Shown: positions 34,975 through 44,315 of the stretch, piece after piece
Position numbering within the stretch: position 1 is the first letter of the stretch
How the letters are laid out: every line of letters starts with the position of its first letter
Source: Pseudomonas massiliensis
GTDB taxonomy: Bacteria; Pseudomonadota; Gammaproteobacteria; Pseudomonadales; Pseudomonadaceae
Length of the DNA: 64,000 nt
Assembly: GCF_000826105.1 (NCBI RefSeq)
Contig: NZ_CCYK01000007.1
Coordinates: forward strand, 1,178,001 to 1,242,000
Direction: 5' to 3'
Program-made: the position numbers and the translations under genes
The notes under the pieces: model-generated
What the model was told of the DNA's origin: nothing
Database searches by the model: none
What the model saw: only the letters and a program-made list of their open reading frames with translations

Positions 34975-36762
34975 TTATGCCTGCACCAGCGGGCCGGGGT
35001 TCTTGAGGTATTGCTCGCGGATGGCCCGCGCTGACCAATAGGTGAGCGCGGCGACCAGCCCGGTGGGGTTGTAGCCCAGGCCCTGCGGGAAAGCCGATGC
35101 CCCCGGCACGAACACGTTATGCACGTCCCAGCTTTGCAGGTAGCGGTTCAGGGCACTGGTCCTGGGATCGGTCCCCATGATGGCCCCGCCATTGAGGTGC
35201 GTCGTCTGATAGGTAGTAGCGTCGAAGTGGCTGTTGAACTCGCGCTTGTGGGCGAAGATGGCCTTGGGGTTCATGGCCTTGGCGATTTCCGCCAGCTTGT
35301 CGACCATGAATCGGGTCATCTTGATGTCGTTCTCTTTCCAGTCGAAGGTCATGCGCAGCAATGGCTGGCCATAGGCATCGGTGTACACCGGGTCCAGGTC
35401 CAGGTAGTTGTCGCGGTAGGACTGATGCGCTCCATGGGAATTCATCGACATGTGGTGGGTATAGTAGTCCGCCGTGGCGGCCTTCCATTTGCTGCCCCAT
35501 TTGGGCGTACCCGGAGGCGTGGTCACCCCGGCGATGGGCTTGGTGCCGGCCTGGTTGCACCAGAAGGGGGAGCCGCCCACGAAGCCATGAGGGCCGTGGT
35601 CGAAGTTGTCGGCGTTGAAGTCGTCGATGGCGACGCCGTTGCCGCCGGCCCCGATGAAGGGGTTGGTGTGGTGCTGGTCCTTGTCGAAGAACGCCTTGAC
35701 GCCGGCTTCGTTCTGGTAGGCGAAGTTACGTCCCACCACCCCTTCGCCGGTCTTGGGGTCGTACGGCTTGCCGATTCCTGACAGCAGCATCAGGCGCACG
35801 TTGTTGAACTGGAAGGCGCCGATGATCACGATGTCCGCAGGCTGTTCGAACTCCCGGCCCTGGGCATCCACATAGGTCACGCCTGTGGCCAGCGTCTTGT
35901 CCGGGGTGAGGTTCACCCGCAGCACATGGGCGCCGGTACGCAATTCGAACAGCGGCTCCTGGCGCAGCGCCGGAAGGATGTTCACGTTGGGCGATGCCTT
36001 CGAATACATGTAGCAGGCGTAGCCACTGCAATAGCCGCAGAAATTGCAAGGGCCCATCTGCGCGCCATAGGGATTGGTGTAGGGGCCAGAGGTATTCGCC
36101 GAGGGCAGGTTGTAGGGGTGATAGCCCAGTGAAGCGGCCGCTTGCCCGAACACCTGGGCAGACACCGTATTTTTCTGGGCGGGCAGCGGGAAGGGGTTGG
36201 AACGGTCGGGGGCGAAGTAGTTGCCGCCCTTGCCCTGGCCGACGATCTCTCCCTTGACCGACCAGGCCGTGCCCGAGGTGCCGAACACCTTCTCGGCGAA
36301 ATCGAAGAAGGGTTCCAGTTCCTCGTAGCTCACGCCGAAGTCCTGAATGGTCATGCCTTCGGGGATGAATTTCTTGCCATAGCGTTCTTCATAATGGCTG
36401 CGCATGCGCAGCTCCATCGGGTCTACCCGAAAGTGCACCCCGGACCAATGCAGCCCCGCGCCGCCCACGCCAGTGCCTGGCAGAAAGGCGCCGAACTGGC
36501 GGTAAGGCACCGCTACATCATTCACGCTATGGCGCAGGGTGACGGTTTCCTTGGAAATGTCCATGAACAGCTTTTTGCGCGAGTTGAACGTCAGCTCGTC
36601 CATGGTCTGTGGGTAGACGCCGTCCGGATAGGTGTCGCGCATCGGGCCGCGCTCGAGGGCGACTACATCCAGGCCGGCCTCGGTGAGTTCCTTGGCCATG
36701 ATCGCGCCTGTCCAGCCGAAGCCCACGATCACTACGGTTTTCTTGTCCAGTACCTTGGCCAT
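34975..36762 (-). CDS. GMC-type FAD subunit of gluconate-type dehydrogenase
   Basis: 595 residues. The FAD-binding VVIVGFGWTGAIMAKELTE is at 10-28, and the C-terminal GMC catalytic region includes HLNGGAIMGTDP and GYNPTGLVAALTYW. A cysteine cluster (C239, C242, C245, C250 in CNFCGYCSGYAC) resembles the [3Fe-4S] site known in FAD glucose and fructose dehydrogenase large subunits. It has no signal peptide of its own and is probably exported with the Tat-targeted small subunit. Substrate is a sugar or sugar acid; gluconate or 2-ketogluconate are the usual ones. Confidence 0.92.
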   Translation of the reverse strand: MAKVLDKKTVVIVGFGWTGAIMAKELTEAGLDVVALERGPMRDTYPDGVYPQTMDELTFNSRKKLFMDISKETVTLRHSVNDVAVPYRQFGAFLPGTGVGGAGLHWSGVHFRVDPMELRMRSHYEERYGKKFIPEGMTIQDFGVSYEELEPFFDFAEKVFGTSGTAWSVKGEIVGQGKGGNYFAPDRSNPFPLPAQKNTVSAQVFGQAAASLGYHPYNLPSANTSGPYTNPYGAQMGPCNFCGYCSGYACYMYSKASPNVNILPALRQEPLFELRTGAHVLRVNLTPDKTLATGVTYVDAQGREFEQPADIVIIGAFQFNNVRLMLLSGIGKPYDPKTGEGVVGRNFAYQNEAGVKAFFDKDQHHTNPFIGAGGNGVAIDDFNADNFDHGPHGFVGGSPFWCNQAGTKPIAGVTTPPGTPKWGSKWKAATADYYTHHMSMNSHGAHQSYRDNYLDLDPVYTDAYGQPLLRMTFDWKENDIKMTRFMVDKLAEIAKAMNPKAIFAHKREFNSHFDATTYQTTHLNGGAIMGTDPRTSALNRYLQSWDVHNVFVPGASAFPQGLGYNPTGLVAALTYWSARAIREQYLKNPGPLVQA

Positions 36763-36764
36763 GC

Positions 36765-37511
36765 TCAGCTCCGCGCGCCGTTGATGGAAACAGGCGGGAA
36801 GGCATAGCGCTCATCACGCTCCACCCAATCCATGAAGTCGGCGCGGGCGCCAGGGAAGTTGATCAGCTTCCAGCCCACCAGGTGCTTATTGCCGCCGTGG
36901 ATCGGGTCGCAGAAAAAGCCTTCCTTGGTATTGCTCCAGAGCATACTGAAGAAGGTCCCGGCTGGCAGCGCGTCGAAGCTTGCCTTGTTGTCGTCCAGGG
37001 CGTGCAGCACCTGCTCCTGCTGCTCGTTGCTCAGCGCAACGAAGGGCTTGCCGTAGGTTTTGCGGCAGTAGGCATCGGTTTCCAGGATACCCAGCCGGTA
37101 GATTTCCTGAGGGGACAGCTTGAGTTGATAACCCAGCTCCGCGGGCGCGTCGGGATGGAAGGGGCCCTGCATGTACCACAGGCCACCGCTGCCGTAGGTG
37201 GTGTTCATCTGGCGATCGATGAACTCGGGCACCCCGGCTTCCACAGCCCCAGGGCCGCGCTCGTCGCTGGGTATCAAGTGGGCGACCGCTGCCTGCAGGA
37301 AAGCCCACTCCTCCTGAGTGAAGAAGGTGGGGTGATAGTCCGCGACCTCGCCGGATTCTCTCGGCGGGGCCGGAACAGGGGCAGGTGTGGCGGCGAGCAC
37401 CTGGCTGCCGACACCGCTGCCCGCCAGCGAGACGACGGGAATCAGGGTCAAGGATTTGCGCAGAAAGTCTCGCCTGGCGTCTGAGTGGCCAGGTTTATCA
37501 TTGGTCGCCAT
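36765..37511 (-). CDS. Tat-targeted small (gamma) subunit of gluconate-type dehydrogenase
   Basis: 248 residues from ATG 37511 with GGGAGA upstream. The twin-arginine signal is ARRDFLRKSLTLIPVVSLAG. The mature part (FFTQEEWAFLQAAVAHLIP, then GYQLKLSPQEIYRLG and WSNTKEGFFCDPIHGGN) matches the gluconate 2-dehydrogenase subunit 3 family, which chaperones and exports the flavoprotein. First gene of the three-gene operon; only two bases separate it from the FAD subunit gene. Confidence 0.92.
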   Translation of the reverse strand: MATNDKPGHSDARRDFLRKSLTLIPVVSLAGSGVGSQVLAATPAPVPAPPRESGEVADYHPTFFTQEEWAFLQAAVAHLIPSDERGPGAVEAGVPEFIDRQMNTTYGSGGLWYMQGPFHPDAPAELGYQLKLSPQEIYRLGILETDAYCRKTYGKPFVALSNEQQEQVLHALDDNKASFDALPAGTFFSMLWSNTKEGFFCDPIHGGNKHLVGWKLINFPGARADFMDWVERDERYAFPPVSINGARS

Positions 37512-37815
37512 CAAGGCATCTCCCTCGGGGGGTGGATCACGGTGGTTGCTGCAAGCGGTGAATCAGCGAGGGAGATTGTTTTTGCTTTTATAAGGAGTGC
37601 CCAGGAAGGGCGGTATCGAAATCGATAGGAAGCTACGCTGTTTGACGAATGGTAGCAGAAGTGTGCGGCGATGTTACATCTTGCAATACACTGCGATTGA
37701 TGCTGGGCTGATCCTGTGCTTATGAATCAAACGGTGAGGACGCCATGAGCCGTGTGAACGGTCCTGGCGCACAGGGAGTGATCTGACCGCGCCGGCCGGC
37801 CGTGATCTCGAGCCG
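37512..37815 (-). promoter_or_regulatory. Promoter region of the dehydrogenase operon
   Basis: 304 bases. Reading toward the operon there is an inverted repeat TATCG-AAAT-CGATA (37614-37627) and then TATAAA (37587-37592), followed by the ribosome site of the small subunit gene. The missing -35 match suggests dependence on an activator. The rest, toward the response regulator stop, shows nothing I can assign. Confidence 0.4.
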
Positions 37816-38484
37816 CTACGACGCTTGCAGAAGCGCTATGGAAGTGGCGGCCGTGCGGGTTTCCACGCCCAGTTTCACGAAGATATGCTCCAGGTGCTTG
37901 TTCACAGTCCTGGCGCTGAGACCCAGAATGTCGGCGATGTCCTTGTTTGTCTTGCCACAGGTCACCCAATGCAACACTTCCAGCTCGCGCTCTGTGAGCG
38001 AGAAGCGCTTTGCCAGGTGATGCTTGCCTTCCAGGCTCTGCAGGTTAGGGGCAGTGTGCCTGGGTATCGAATGAGCAGCCCGGAGTCTGCGAGCGGTGCG
38101 TAGATGCGCCGCGACGCGCGCGAGAAGCTCCTGGCAGTCGATCGGTTTGGTCACATAATCCACGGCCCCGGCGGAAAAGCCTTCGATCACATGATTGCTT
38201 TCGGTAAGCGCGGTCATGAACAGCACGGGAATGTCGGCGAAGGCATCGTCGGCCTTGATGGCCCGGCAGGTCTGGAAGCCATCGAGGCCGGGCATCAGCG
38301 CGTCGAGCAGAATAAGGTCAGGGTGGCGCTTTTCCAGGCGTTGAAGGGCGCCAGCGCCATCCATCGCCACCAGCACCCGGTAGCCCGCATCGTCGAGCGC
38401 GCCATGCAGCAAGGCCAGGTTCTGGGGTTCATCGTCGACGATCAATACCGTTCCGATATCCTGCGTATCAGCCGTGGTGTTCAT
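37816..38484 (-). CDS. NarL/LuxR-type response regulator
   Basis: 222 residues from ATG 38484; GAGG lies upstream inside the kinase gene. The receiver domain has the acidic pair DDE (17-19), phospho-acceptor D61 in LILLDALMPG, and the TK pair (VTKPI). The C-terminal LuxR helix-turn-helix is clear (LTERELEVLHWVTCGKTNKD, then SARTVNKHLEHIF). It overlaps the kinase gene by 17 bases, so they form one unit. It is the likely binder of the inverted repeat upstream of the urt-fmd operon. Confidence 0.93.
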   Translation of the reverse strand: MNTTADTQDIGTVLIVDDEPQNLALLHGALDDAGYRVLVAMDGAGALQRLEKRHPDLILLDALMPGLDGFQTCRAIKADDAFADIPVLFMTALTESNHVIEGFSAGAVDYVTKPIDCQELLARVAAHLRTARRLRAAHSIPRHTAPNLQSLEGKHHLAKRFSLTERELEVLHWVTCGKTNKDIADILGLSARTVNKHLEHIFVKLGVETRTAATSIALLQAS

Positions 38485-41400
38485 CCAGTGCCTCGCTAAG
38501 GGCTTGCGCCAGTTGGTCGAGTTCGAAGCCACGGGCCAGGTCGCGCCACTGTGCGATCAATTCGGCACTGGCCGGATGGCGGTTGCGAAGGTGTTCGAGC
38601 GCGCGCTCGATGCCACGAACGTAGCCCTGGGCGCACAGCTCGATGATGGGGGCCAGTTCCTCGGGCATCAACGGTTCCCGGGCTGCGGGTTGGGTGAGGG
38701 CGGGCGGCAGGCTCGGTTGCCGGCGCCACTCAATGTCCAGATGGCGTTGGAGCGCACCGAGCAATACGGGCAGGTCGAAGGGCTTGGCCAGGTGCTCGTT
38801 GCACAATGGACTGCCGTGTTCGCTGATATCGTCGGCCAGTGGGGTGACGTTGGCCGACAGCACGATGATAGGGGCGGTAAAACCGGTATTGCGACGGATC
38901 AGCCGGGCGCATTCCAGGCCGCCCATGCCTGGCATGGCCAGGTCCAGCAGTACCAGGTCGGGCGTGCCCAGGGCCACCTGGCGGATGGCATCCTGCCCAT
39001 TGGCGGCTTCATGCATCAGGAAACCCAAAGGCGTCAGCATTTGCTGGATCACCATGCGGTGGGCCGGGTTGTCATCGACCACCAGGATATGGCGAGGGCG
39101 CCCCTGATATCCGATGACGTCATGATCACGGTGGATGACTGCCTGGGGTACCCGCACCTGTGACAGGAACAGCCGCAATTGAAAACGGGTACCTGCACCC
39201 GGTTCACTGTGCACTGTCAGTTCCCCGCCCATCAGCGAAGTGAGCAGGCGGGTGATGGTAAGGCCCAGCCCGACGCCGTCGTCCCTGCGCGATGGCGCCG
39301 CCCGCTCGAAGGGCTGGAAGATCGCGTCCAGCTGCGCAGGCGCGATACCGATGCCGGTGTCGATGATTTCAAAGGTGGCGGTTTCTCGCAGGTAGCTTAC
39401 ATGCAAGCGTACCTGGCCCACGTCGGTGAAATTCACGGCATTGCCGAGCAGGTTGATCAGGATCTGCCGCACCCGCTTCTCATCAGCGCGTACCACCGCG
39501 GGCAGGCGCGCCTGGCATTGCAGCACGAACTCCAGGCCCTTGGCTCGCGCCAGGGGCGCGACCATCTTCCCGACGTCCGCAACGAATTGAGGGAACAGCA
39601 CCTCTGAAGGCTCAAGCCTCAGCTTGCCGGCCTCGATACGGGCAACATCCAGCAGGCCCTCGATCAGTGATAGCAGGTGGGAGCTGCTGCGGTTGATGAT
39701 GGCCAGCGCCTCCTGATGCTGCGCGCGCAGATCGGTGTCGCGTTGCAGCACCTGGGTAAAGCCCATGATGCTGTTCAGGGGGGTACGCAATTCATGGGAA
39801 AGGCCCGTGACGTAGCGGCTCTTGGCGGCATTGGCTGCCTCGGCGGCCTCCTTGGCCGCCTGCAGCGCCTGGTCAGTCTTGTGGTGAGCATCGATTTCCT
39901 GGATCAGCAAGGCGGTCTGGCGGTTGGACTCCTCCTGTGCCACCTGGCGGCTTTCCCGGGTGAGCACCACCCACCAGGCGAGCACCCCGGCAAATAACGT
40001 CAAGGTCAGAAAGGCTTTGACGAGTGCCAATTGCAAGGCCCCTTGTGCTTGCGGTTGGCTGGCCAGCCCAGGCGCCACCTGGGTATAGACAAGGGCCAGG
40101 GCACCGCTGAGCATCAGCATGAGTACCCCCAGCAATGCCAGGTAGTGGGCCAGCCGCGTATGCAGATATGCCTGGCGCAGCCCTGGCATCACCTTGAGCA
40201 GTAGTGCCTCGAACTGTTCCGATAGCCGTGCGCGAGGCTTGCATTGATCCAGGCAGCGCGCTTCCAGCGAGCAGCACAGGGAACAGATGGCGCAGCCATA
40301 GGCGGGGCAGCTGGCCATGTCTGGCAGCTCGAAGGTGTTGTTGCAAAGGCCGCACAAACGGGGGCCCGGCACGGTTCCCGACGGGTAGATCAAGGCCTCG
40401 TCGTTGGCCCGAGCCATGTAGTAGCGCCCTCTGGTCAGCCAGGCGATCAAGGGGGCCAGCAGCACCGCCGCGCTGAATGCCACGAGCGGCGGCGCTGCCT
40501 GGGCGAACGGTCCCAGCACGCCAAACCATGCCAGGAGCGACAGCACGGAGGCGATCAGCATCGCGCCTACCCCCACCGGGTTGATGTCATATAAATGGGC
40601 GCGCTTGAATTCGATATGCCGGGGCGACCAGCCCAGAGGCTTGTTGATCACAAGGTCCGCAACCAAGGCGCCAATCCAGGCAATCGCGACGTTGGCATAG
40701 AGCCCCAGCACCCGCTCGATGGCTTGCAGTACCCCGAGCTCCATCAGGGTCAGTGCGATCACTACGTTGAATACCAGCCACACCACCCGCCCCGGGTGGC
40801 TGTGGGTGACCCTGGCGAAGAAGTTCGACCAGGCGAGGGAGCCGGCATAGGCGTTGGTGACATTGATCTTGACCTGCGAGACGATGACGAACAGCACCAT
40901 CAAGGCCAGTGCCCATTGCGGCGAAGCGGTCACATGGCCAAACGCGACCAGGTACATCTGGGTCGGTTCGCTGGTACGTTCCAGCGGCACCTCGTGCTGC
41001 AGCGCCAGGAACGCCAGGAAAGCGCCGCCCAGGATCTTGAGGGCGCCTGGAATGATCCAGCCTGGCCCGGCGAGCACCACGGCGGCCCACCAGCGCTTGC
41101 GGTTGGCCTGGGTCTTCTCGGGCAGAAAACGCAGATAATCCACTTGCTCCCCGATTTGGGTCACAAGCGAGAGCACCACGCTGGCGGCGGCGCCAAAGTA
41201 GAGCAGGTTGAACTCGCCGCTGTCTCCCAGCCGGCCATTGAAGGTCATCCATTGCCCGAGCGCGTCGGGTTGCTTGGCAAGCACGAACACGTAGGGCACC
41301 ACGAGCAAGCCGAGCCATAGCGGCTGTGTCCATATCTGCAGGCGGTTGATCAGCCCAATGCCGTAGGCCACCAGGGGTATGACCAGCACCGAGCACAGCA

Positions 41401-41866
41401 CATAGGCCAGCCCCAGCGGGATGGGCAGGTACATTTCCAGCGCCAGTGCCATGATCGCCGCTTCGAGGGCGAAGAACAGAAAGGTGAAGGACGCATAGAT
41501 CAGCGAAGTGATGGTAGAGCCGATATAGCCGAAGCCTGCGCCTCGGGTGAGCAGGTCCATGTCGACACCGTAGCGCGCCGAGTAATAGCTGATCGGCAAC
41601 CCGGTCAGGAATATCAACAGCGCTACCGTTGCCACGGCCCAGAGCGTGTTGGTAAAGCCGTAGCTCATCACCAGCGTACCGCCCACGGCTTCCAGCGCCA
41701 GGAAAGAGACGGCGGACAGCGCCGTATTGGCGATCCGGAACTCGGACCATTTGCGCGCGCTGAGGGGCGTGAACCTGAGTGCGTAGTCCTCCATGGCGTC
41801 GTCTGCCACCCAGCGATTGTAGTCACGGCGGATCTTTACGATGCGTTGGGTGCCCAGTTTGGCCAC
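38468..41866 (-). CDS. NCS1-permease/hybrid histidine kinase fusion
   Basis: 1132 residues from GTG 41866 (AGGAG seven bases upstream). Residues ~30-490 form a full NCS1 (purine-cytosine permease-like) transporter of about 12 helices. Residues 505-542 hold nine cysteines (CGLC, C520, C525, C528, CC531-532, C538, C542), a probable metal site. Two more helices (~570-640), a coiled coil, a HisKA domain with H691 (SHELRTPLNS), an HATPase (DTGIGIAP ~836) and a receiver domain with D975 follow, then an ~80-residue helical tail. The permease part is probably a substrate sensor. The divergent amide/urea operon names the likely ligand class. Confidence 0.93.
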   Translation of the reverse strand: MAKLGTQRIVKIRRDYNRWVADDAMEDYALRFTPLSARKWSEFRIANTALSAVSFLALEAVGGTLVMSYGFTNTLWAVATVALLIFLTGLPISYYSARYGVDMDLLTRGAGFGYIGSTITSLIYASFTFLFFALEAAIMALALEMYLPIPLGLAYVLCSVLVIPLVAYGIGLINRLQIWTQPLWLGLLVVPYVFVLAKQPDALGQWMTFNGRLGDSGEFNLLYFGAAASVVLSLVTQIGEQVDYLRFLPEKTQANRKRWWAAVVLAGPGWIIPGALKILGGAFLAFLALQHEVPLERTSEPTQMYLVAFGHVTASPQWALALMVLFVIVSQVKINVTNAYAGSLAWSNFFARVTHSHPGRVVWLVFNVVIALTLMELGVLQAIERVLGLYANVAIAWIGALVADLVINKPLGWSPRHIEFKRAHLYDINPVGVGAMLIASVLSLLAWFGVLGPFAQAAPPLVAFSAAVLLAPLIAWLTRGRYYMARANDEALIYPSGTVPGPRLCGLCNNTFELPDMASCPAYGCAICSLCCSLEARCLDQCKPRARLSEQFEALLLKVMPGLRQAYLHTRLAHYLALLGVLMLMLSGALALVYTQVAPGLASQPQAQGALQLALVKAFLTLTLFAGVLAWWVVLTRESRQVAQEESNRQTALLIQEIDAHHKTDQALQAAKEAAEAANAAKSRYVTGLSHELRTPLNSIMGFTQVLQRDTDLRAQHQEALAIINRSSSHLLSLIEGLLDVARIEAGKLRLEPSEVLFPQFVADVGKMVAPLARAKGLEFVLQCQARLPAVVRADEKRVRQILINLLGNAVNFTDVGQVRLHVSYLRETATFEIIDTGIGIAPAQLDAIFQPFERAAPSRRDDGVGLGLTITRLLTSLMGGELTVHSEPGAGTRFQLRLFLSQVRVPQAVIHRDHDVIGYQGRPRHILVVDDNPAHRMVIQQMLTPLGFLMHEAANGQDAIRQVALGTPDLVLLDLAMPGMGGLECARLIRRNTGFTAPIIVLSANVTPLADDISEHGSPLCNEHLAKPFDLPVLLGALQRHLDIEWRRQPSLPPALTQPAAREPLMPEELAPIIELCAQGYVRGIERALEHLRNRHPASAELIAQWRDLARGFELDQLAQALSEALDEHHG

Positions 41867-41947
41867 GGCGACGCTCCTGTAGTTTCCCCGAAGCGAGCAA
41901 TTTGCATGCCCTTCGTACCGATTCTGTCGGCCCGGAAGGGTTCGGCG

Positions 41948-42015
41948 GGTACGTCATTTGACGTATCTCGCCGGTCAGTCAAATGACGTACCGCCTACGT
42001 CATGCGCCTTATAAC
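41948..42015 (+). promoter_or_regulatory. Response-regulator site and promoter of the urt-fmd operon
   Basis: GGTACGTCATTTGAC (41948-41962) and its exact complement (41978-41992) form a perfect 15-bp inverted repeat with a 15-base spacer. A third half-site, TACGTCATG, lies at 41996-42004. TATAAC at 42010-42015 is a good -10, and the right arm covers the expected -35. This layout fits activation by a NarL/LuxR-type protein. The region also separates the divergent kinase gene. Confidence 0.65.
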
Positions 42016-42098
42016 GCCCCAGGCTGGGCTGCGGCCATCCTGTGCCGCAGCTGCCGCGAAGTGGGTCGCGGCGCACTCAGGGCACAGGAGCGGGGAAC

Positions 42099-43331
42099 AT
42101 GCATTCGAATAACAGGGGGAGCACAGGTCGCTTCGTGCTGGCGGCAGCGGTGATGTCGATGCTGGCCATGGGCATCGGTTCGCCGCGGGTATGGGCGGAC
42201 GATGCCAACACGACCGGACTGGCGATCACGTCCAGCGAAGTGACGGTCGGGCAGCTGCACTCGGCCACCGGTACCATGGCCATTTCCGAAACCGGCTCGA
42301 TCCAGGCCGAGCGCCTGGCCATCGAGCAGATCAACGCGCAGGGCGGGGTGCTCGGCCGGCAGATCAAGATCATCCAGGAAGACGGCGCTTCGGACTGGCC
42401 CACCTTCGCCGAGAAAGCTCGCAAGCTGTTGGTCAATGACAAGGTGGCCACCGTGTTCGGCTGTTGGACCAGCGCTTCGCGCAAGGCGGTCCTGCCAGTG
42501 TTCGAACAGCAGAACGGATTGCTCTACTACCCCACCTTCTACGAAGGCCTGGAACAGTCGAAGAACGTCATCTACACCGGCCAGGAAGCCACCCAGCAGA
42601 TCCTCGCCAGCCTGGACTGGATCGCCAAGACCAAGGGCGCCAAAAGCTTCTACCTGATCGGCTCGGATTACATCTGGCCACGCACGGCCATGAAGATCGC
42701 GCGCAAGCATATCGAGAACGTACTGCACGGCGAAGTGGTGGGCGAAGACTACTACCCACTGGGCAATACCCAGTTCGGCTCCCTGATCAACAAGGTCAAG
42801 CTGAAGAAACCGGACGCCGTGTTCGCTGCCGTGGTCGGGGGCTCGAACGTAGCGTTCTACAAACAGCTCAAGGCCGCGGGGGTGACCGCCGCGAAGCAGA
42901 ACCTGCTGACCATTTCCGTTACCGAGGACGAGCTGCTGGGCATTGGCGGCGAAAACATGGCCGGCTTCTTCGCTTCCATGAAGTACTTCCAGAGCCTGGA
43001 CAACCCCAATAACAAGGCTTTCGTCGAAGCCTTCAAGGCCCGATATGGCGCCAACGCCGTGATCGGTGACGTCACCCAGGCAGCTTACCTCGGCCCCTGG
43101 TTGTGGAAAGCCGCGGTAGAGAAGGCCGGTAGCTTCGATGTGGACAAGGTAGTCGCGGCCTCGCCCGGCATCGAGCTCAAGACCGCGCCCGAAGGCTACG
43201 TGAAAGTGCATGAAAACCACCACCTGTGGAGCAGGACACGCATTGGCGAAGCGCAGGCTGATGGCCAGTTCAAGGTGATCGAGGAAAGTGAGCTGATCGA
43301 GCCCAATCCCTTCCCCAAAGGCTACCAGTAA
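42099..43331 (+). CDS. urtA: UrtA/FmdD-family urea/amide-binding protein
   Basis: 410 residues from ATG 42099 with AGGAG upstream. A signal peptide ends RVWA-DD. VGQLHSATGTMAISETGS and NAQGGVLGRQIKIIQEDGASD are the family signature of urea and short-chain amide receptors. Exported periplasmic receptor of the ABC transporter encoded next. Because a formamidase gene ends the operon and no urease genes are present, short amides such as formamide are the likelier ligands. First gene of the operon. Confidence 0.92.
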   Translation: MHSNNRGSTGRFVLAAAVMSMLAMGIGSPRVWADDANTTGLAITSSEVTVGQLHSATGTMAISETGSIQAERLAIEQINAQGGVLGRQIKIIQEDGASDWPTFAEKARKLLVNDKVATVFGCWTSASRKAVLPVFEQQNGLLYYPTFYEGLEQSKNVIYTGQEATQQILASLDWIAKTKGAKSFYLIGSDYIWPRTAMKIARKHIENVLHGEVVGEDYYPLGNTQFGSLINKVKLKKPDAVFAAVVGGSNVAFYKQLKAAGVTAAKQNLLTISVTEDELLGIGGENMAGFFASMKYFQSLDNPNNKAFVEAFKARYGANAVIGDVTQAAYLGPWLWKAAVEKAGSFDVDKVVAASPGIELKTAPEGYVKVHENHHLWSRTRIGEAQADGQFKVIEESELIEPNPFPKGYQ

Positions 43332-43386
43332 TCACCTCTGGCGGGGCCTTCACCGGCCCCTTTCCTGGAACCACGGGAGGCCCCTT

Positions 43387-44304
43387 ATGGAATGGCTATC
43401 GGAGTTCGGCGCTATCGCGGCCATGCAGGCGTTCAACGGGTTGTCCGTGTTCTGCGTGCTGCTGCTCATGGCCCTGGGCCTTGCGATCATCTTTGGCCAG
43501 ATGGGTGTGATCAACATGGCCCATGGCGAATTTCTCACCGTAGGTGCCTACACCACCTATGTACTCTCAGGCTTGACCCTGCACTACGCCCCGGCGCTGC
43601 AGCCGTACTACTTTTTCCTCGCGATCATCGTCGCCTTCTGTGTGGCCGGGGCCATCGGCTGGCTGGTGGAGTGGGCGATGATCAGCCGCCTCTACCACCG
43701 CCCCCTGGATACCCTCCTGGCCACCTGGGGGCTGTCATTGATGATGCAGCAGGCGCTGCGCTCGATCTTTGGCGCGCGTGAAGTGAGCGCCGAACTCCCC
43801 GAGTGGTTGATGGGCTCGGTCAGTCTCGGTGATGCGCTGGATATTCCGCGCAACGGCCTGTTCACGGTTGCGCTCACGCTGCTGCTGACCGCCGGCCTGT
43901 TCCTGATGCTGTACCGCTCGCGCTGGGGCTTGCAGATGCGCGCTACCGTGCAGAACCGGGTAATGAGCCGGGCGGTGGGCATCGATACCAAGCGCGTGGA
44001 CCGCATGACCTTCGCCCTGGGCTGCGGCGTGGCCGGCGTCGCGGGGGCAGTCTTCACCACCATAGGTTCCACCGGGCCTACCGCCGGCTCGCTGTACATC
44101 GTCGATACCTTCCTCACCGTCGTGTTCGGCGGCGCGGCCAGCCTGCTCGGCACCATCGCCTCGGCCTTTGCCATAGCCCAGACCCAGTCGATCTCGGAGT
44201 TCTTCATGAGTGGCTCGATGGCCAAGGTGCTGACCCTGTCGGCGGTGATTTTCATCCTGATGCTGCGCCCGCAAGGGTTGTTCGCCAGCAAAGTGCGCAA
44301 GTGA
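43387..44304 (+). CDS. urtB: UrtB-like branched-chain-type ABC permease
   Basis: 305 residues, eight or more helices, LivH-type. FGQMGVINMAHGEFLTVGAY is the conserved segment of this permease branch, and NRVMSRAVGIDTKRVDRMTF the EAA-like cytoplasmic loop. It pairs with the next permease to form the inner-membrane channel. Starts 55 bases after the receptor gene. Confidence 0.92.
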   Translation: MEWLSEFGAIAAMQAFNGLSVFCVLLLMALGLAIIFGQMGVINMAHGEFLTVGAYTTYVLSGLTLHYAPALQPYYFFLAIIVAFCVAGAIGWLVEWAMISRLYHRPLDTLLATWGLSLMMQQALRSIFGAREVSAELPEWLMGSVSLGDALDIPRNGLFTVALTLLLTAGLFLMLYRSRWGLQMRATVQNRVMSRAVGIDTKRVDRMTFALGCGVAGVAGAVFTTIGSTGPTAGSLYIVDTFLTVVFGGAASLLGTIASAFAIAQTQSISEFFMSGSMAKVLTLSAVIFILMLRPQGLFASKVRK

Positions 44305-44315
44305 GGCCCTTTTTG

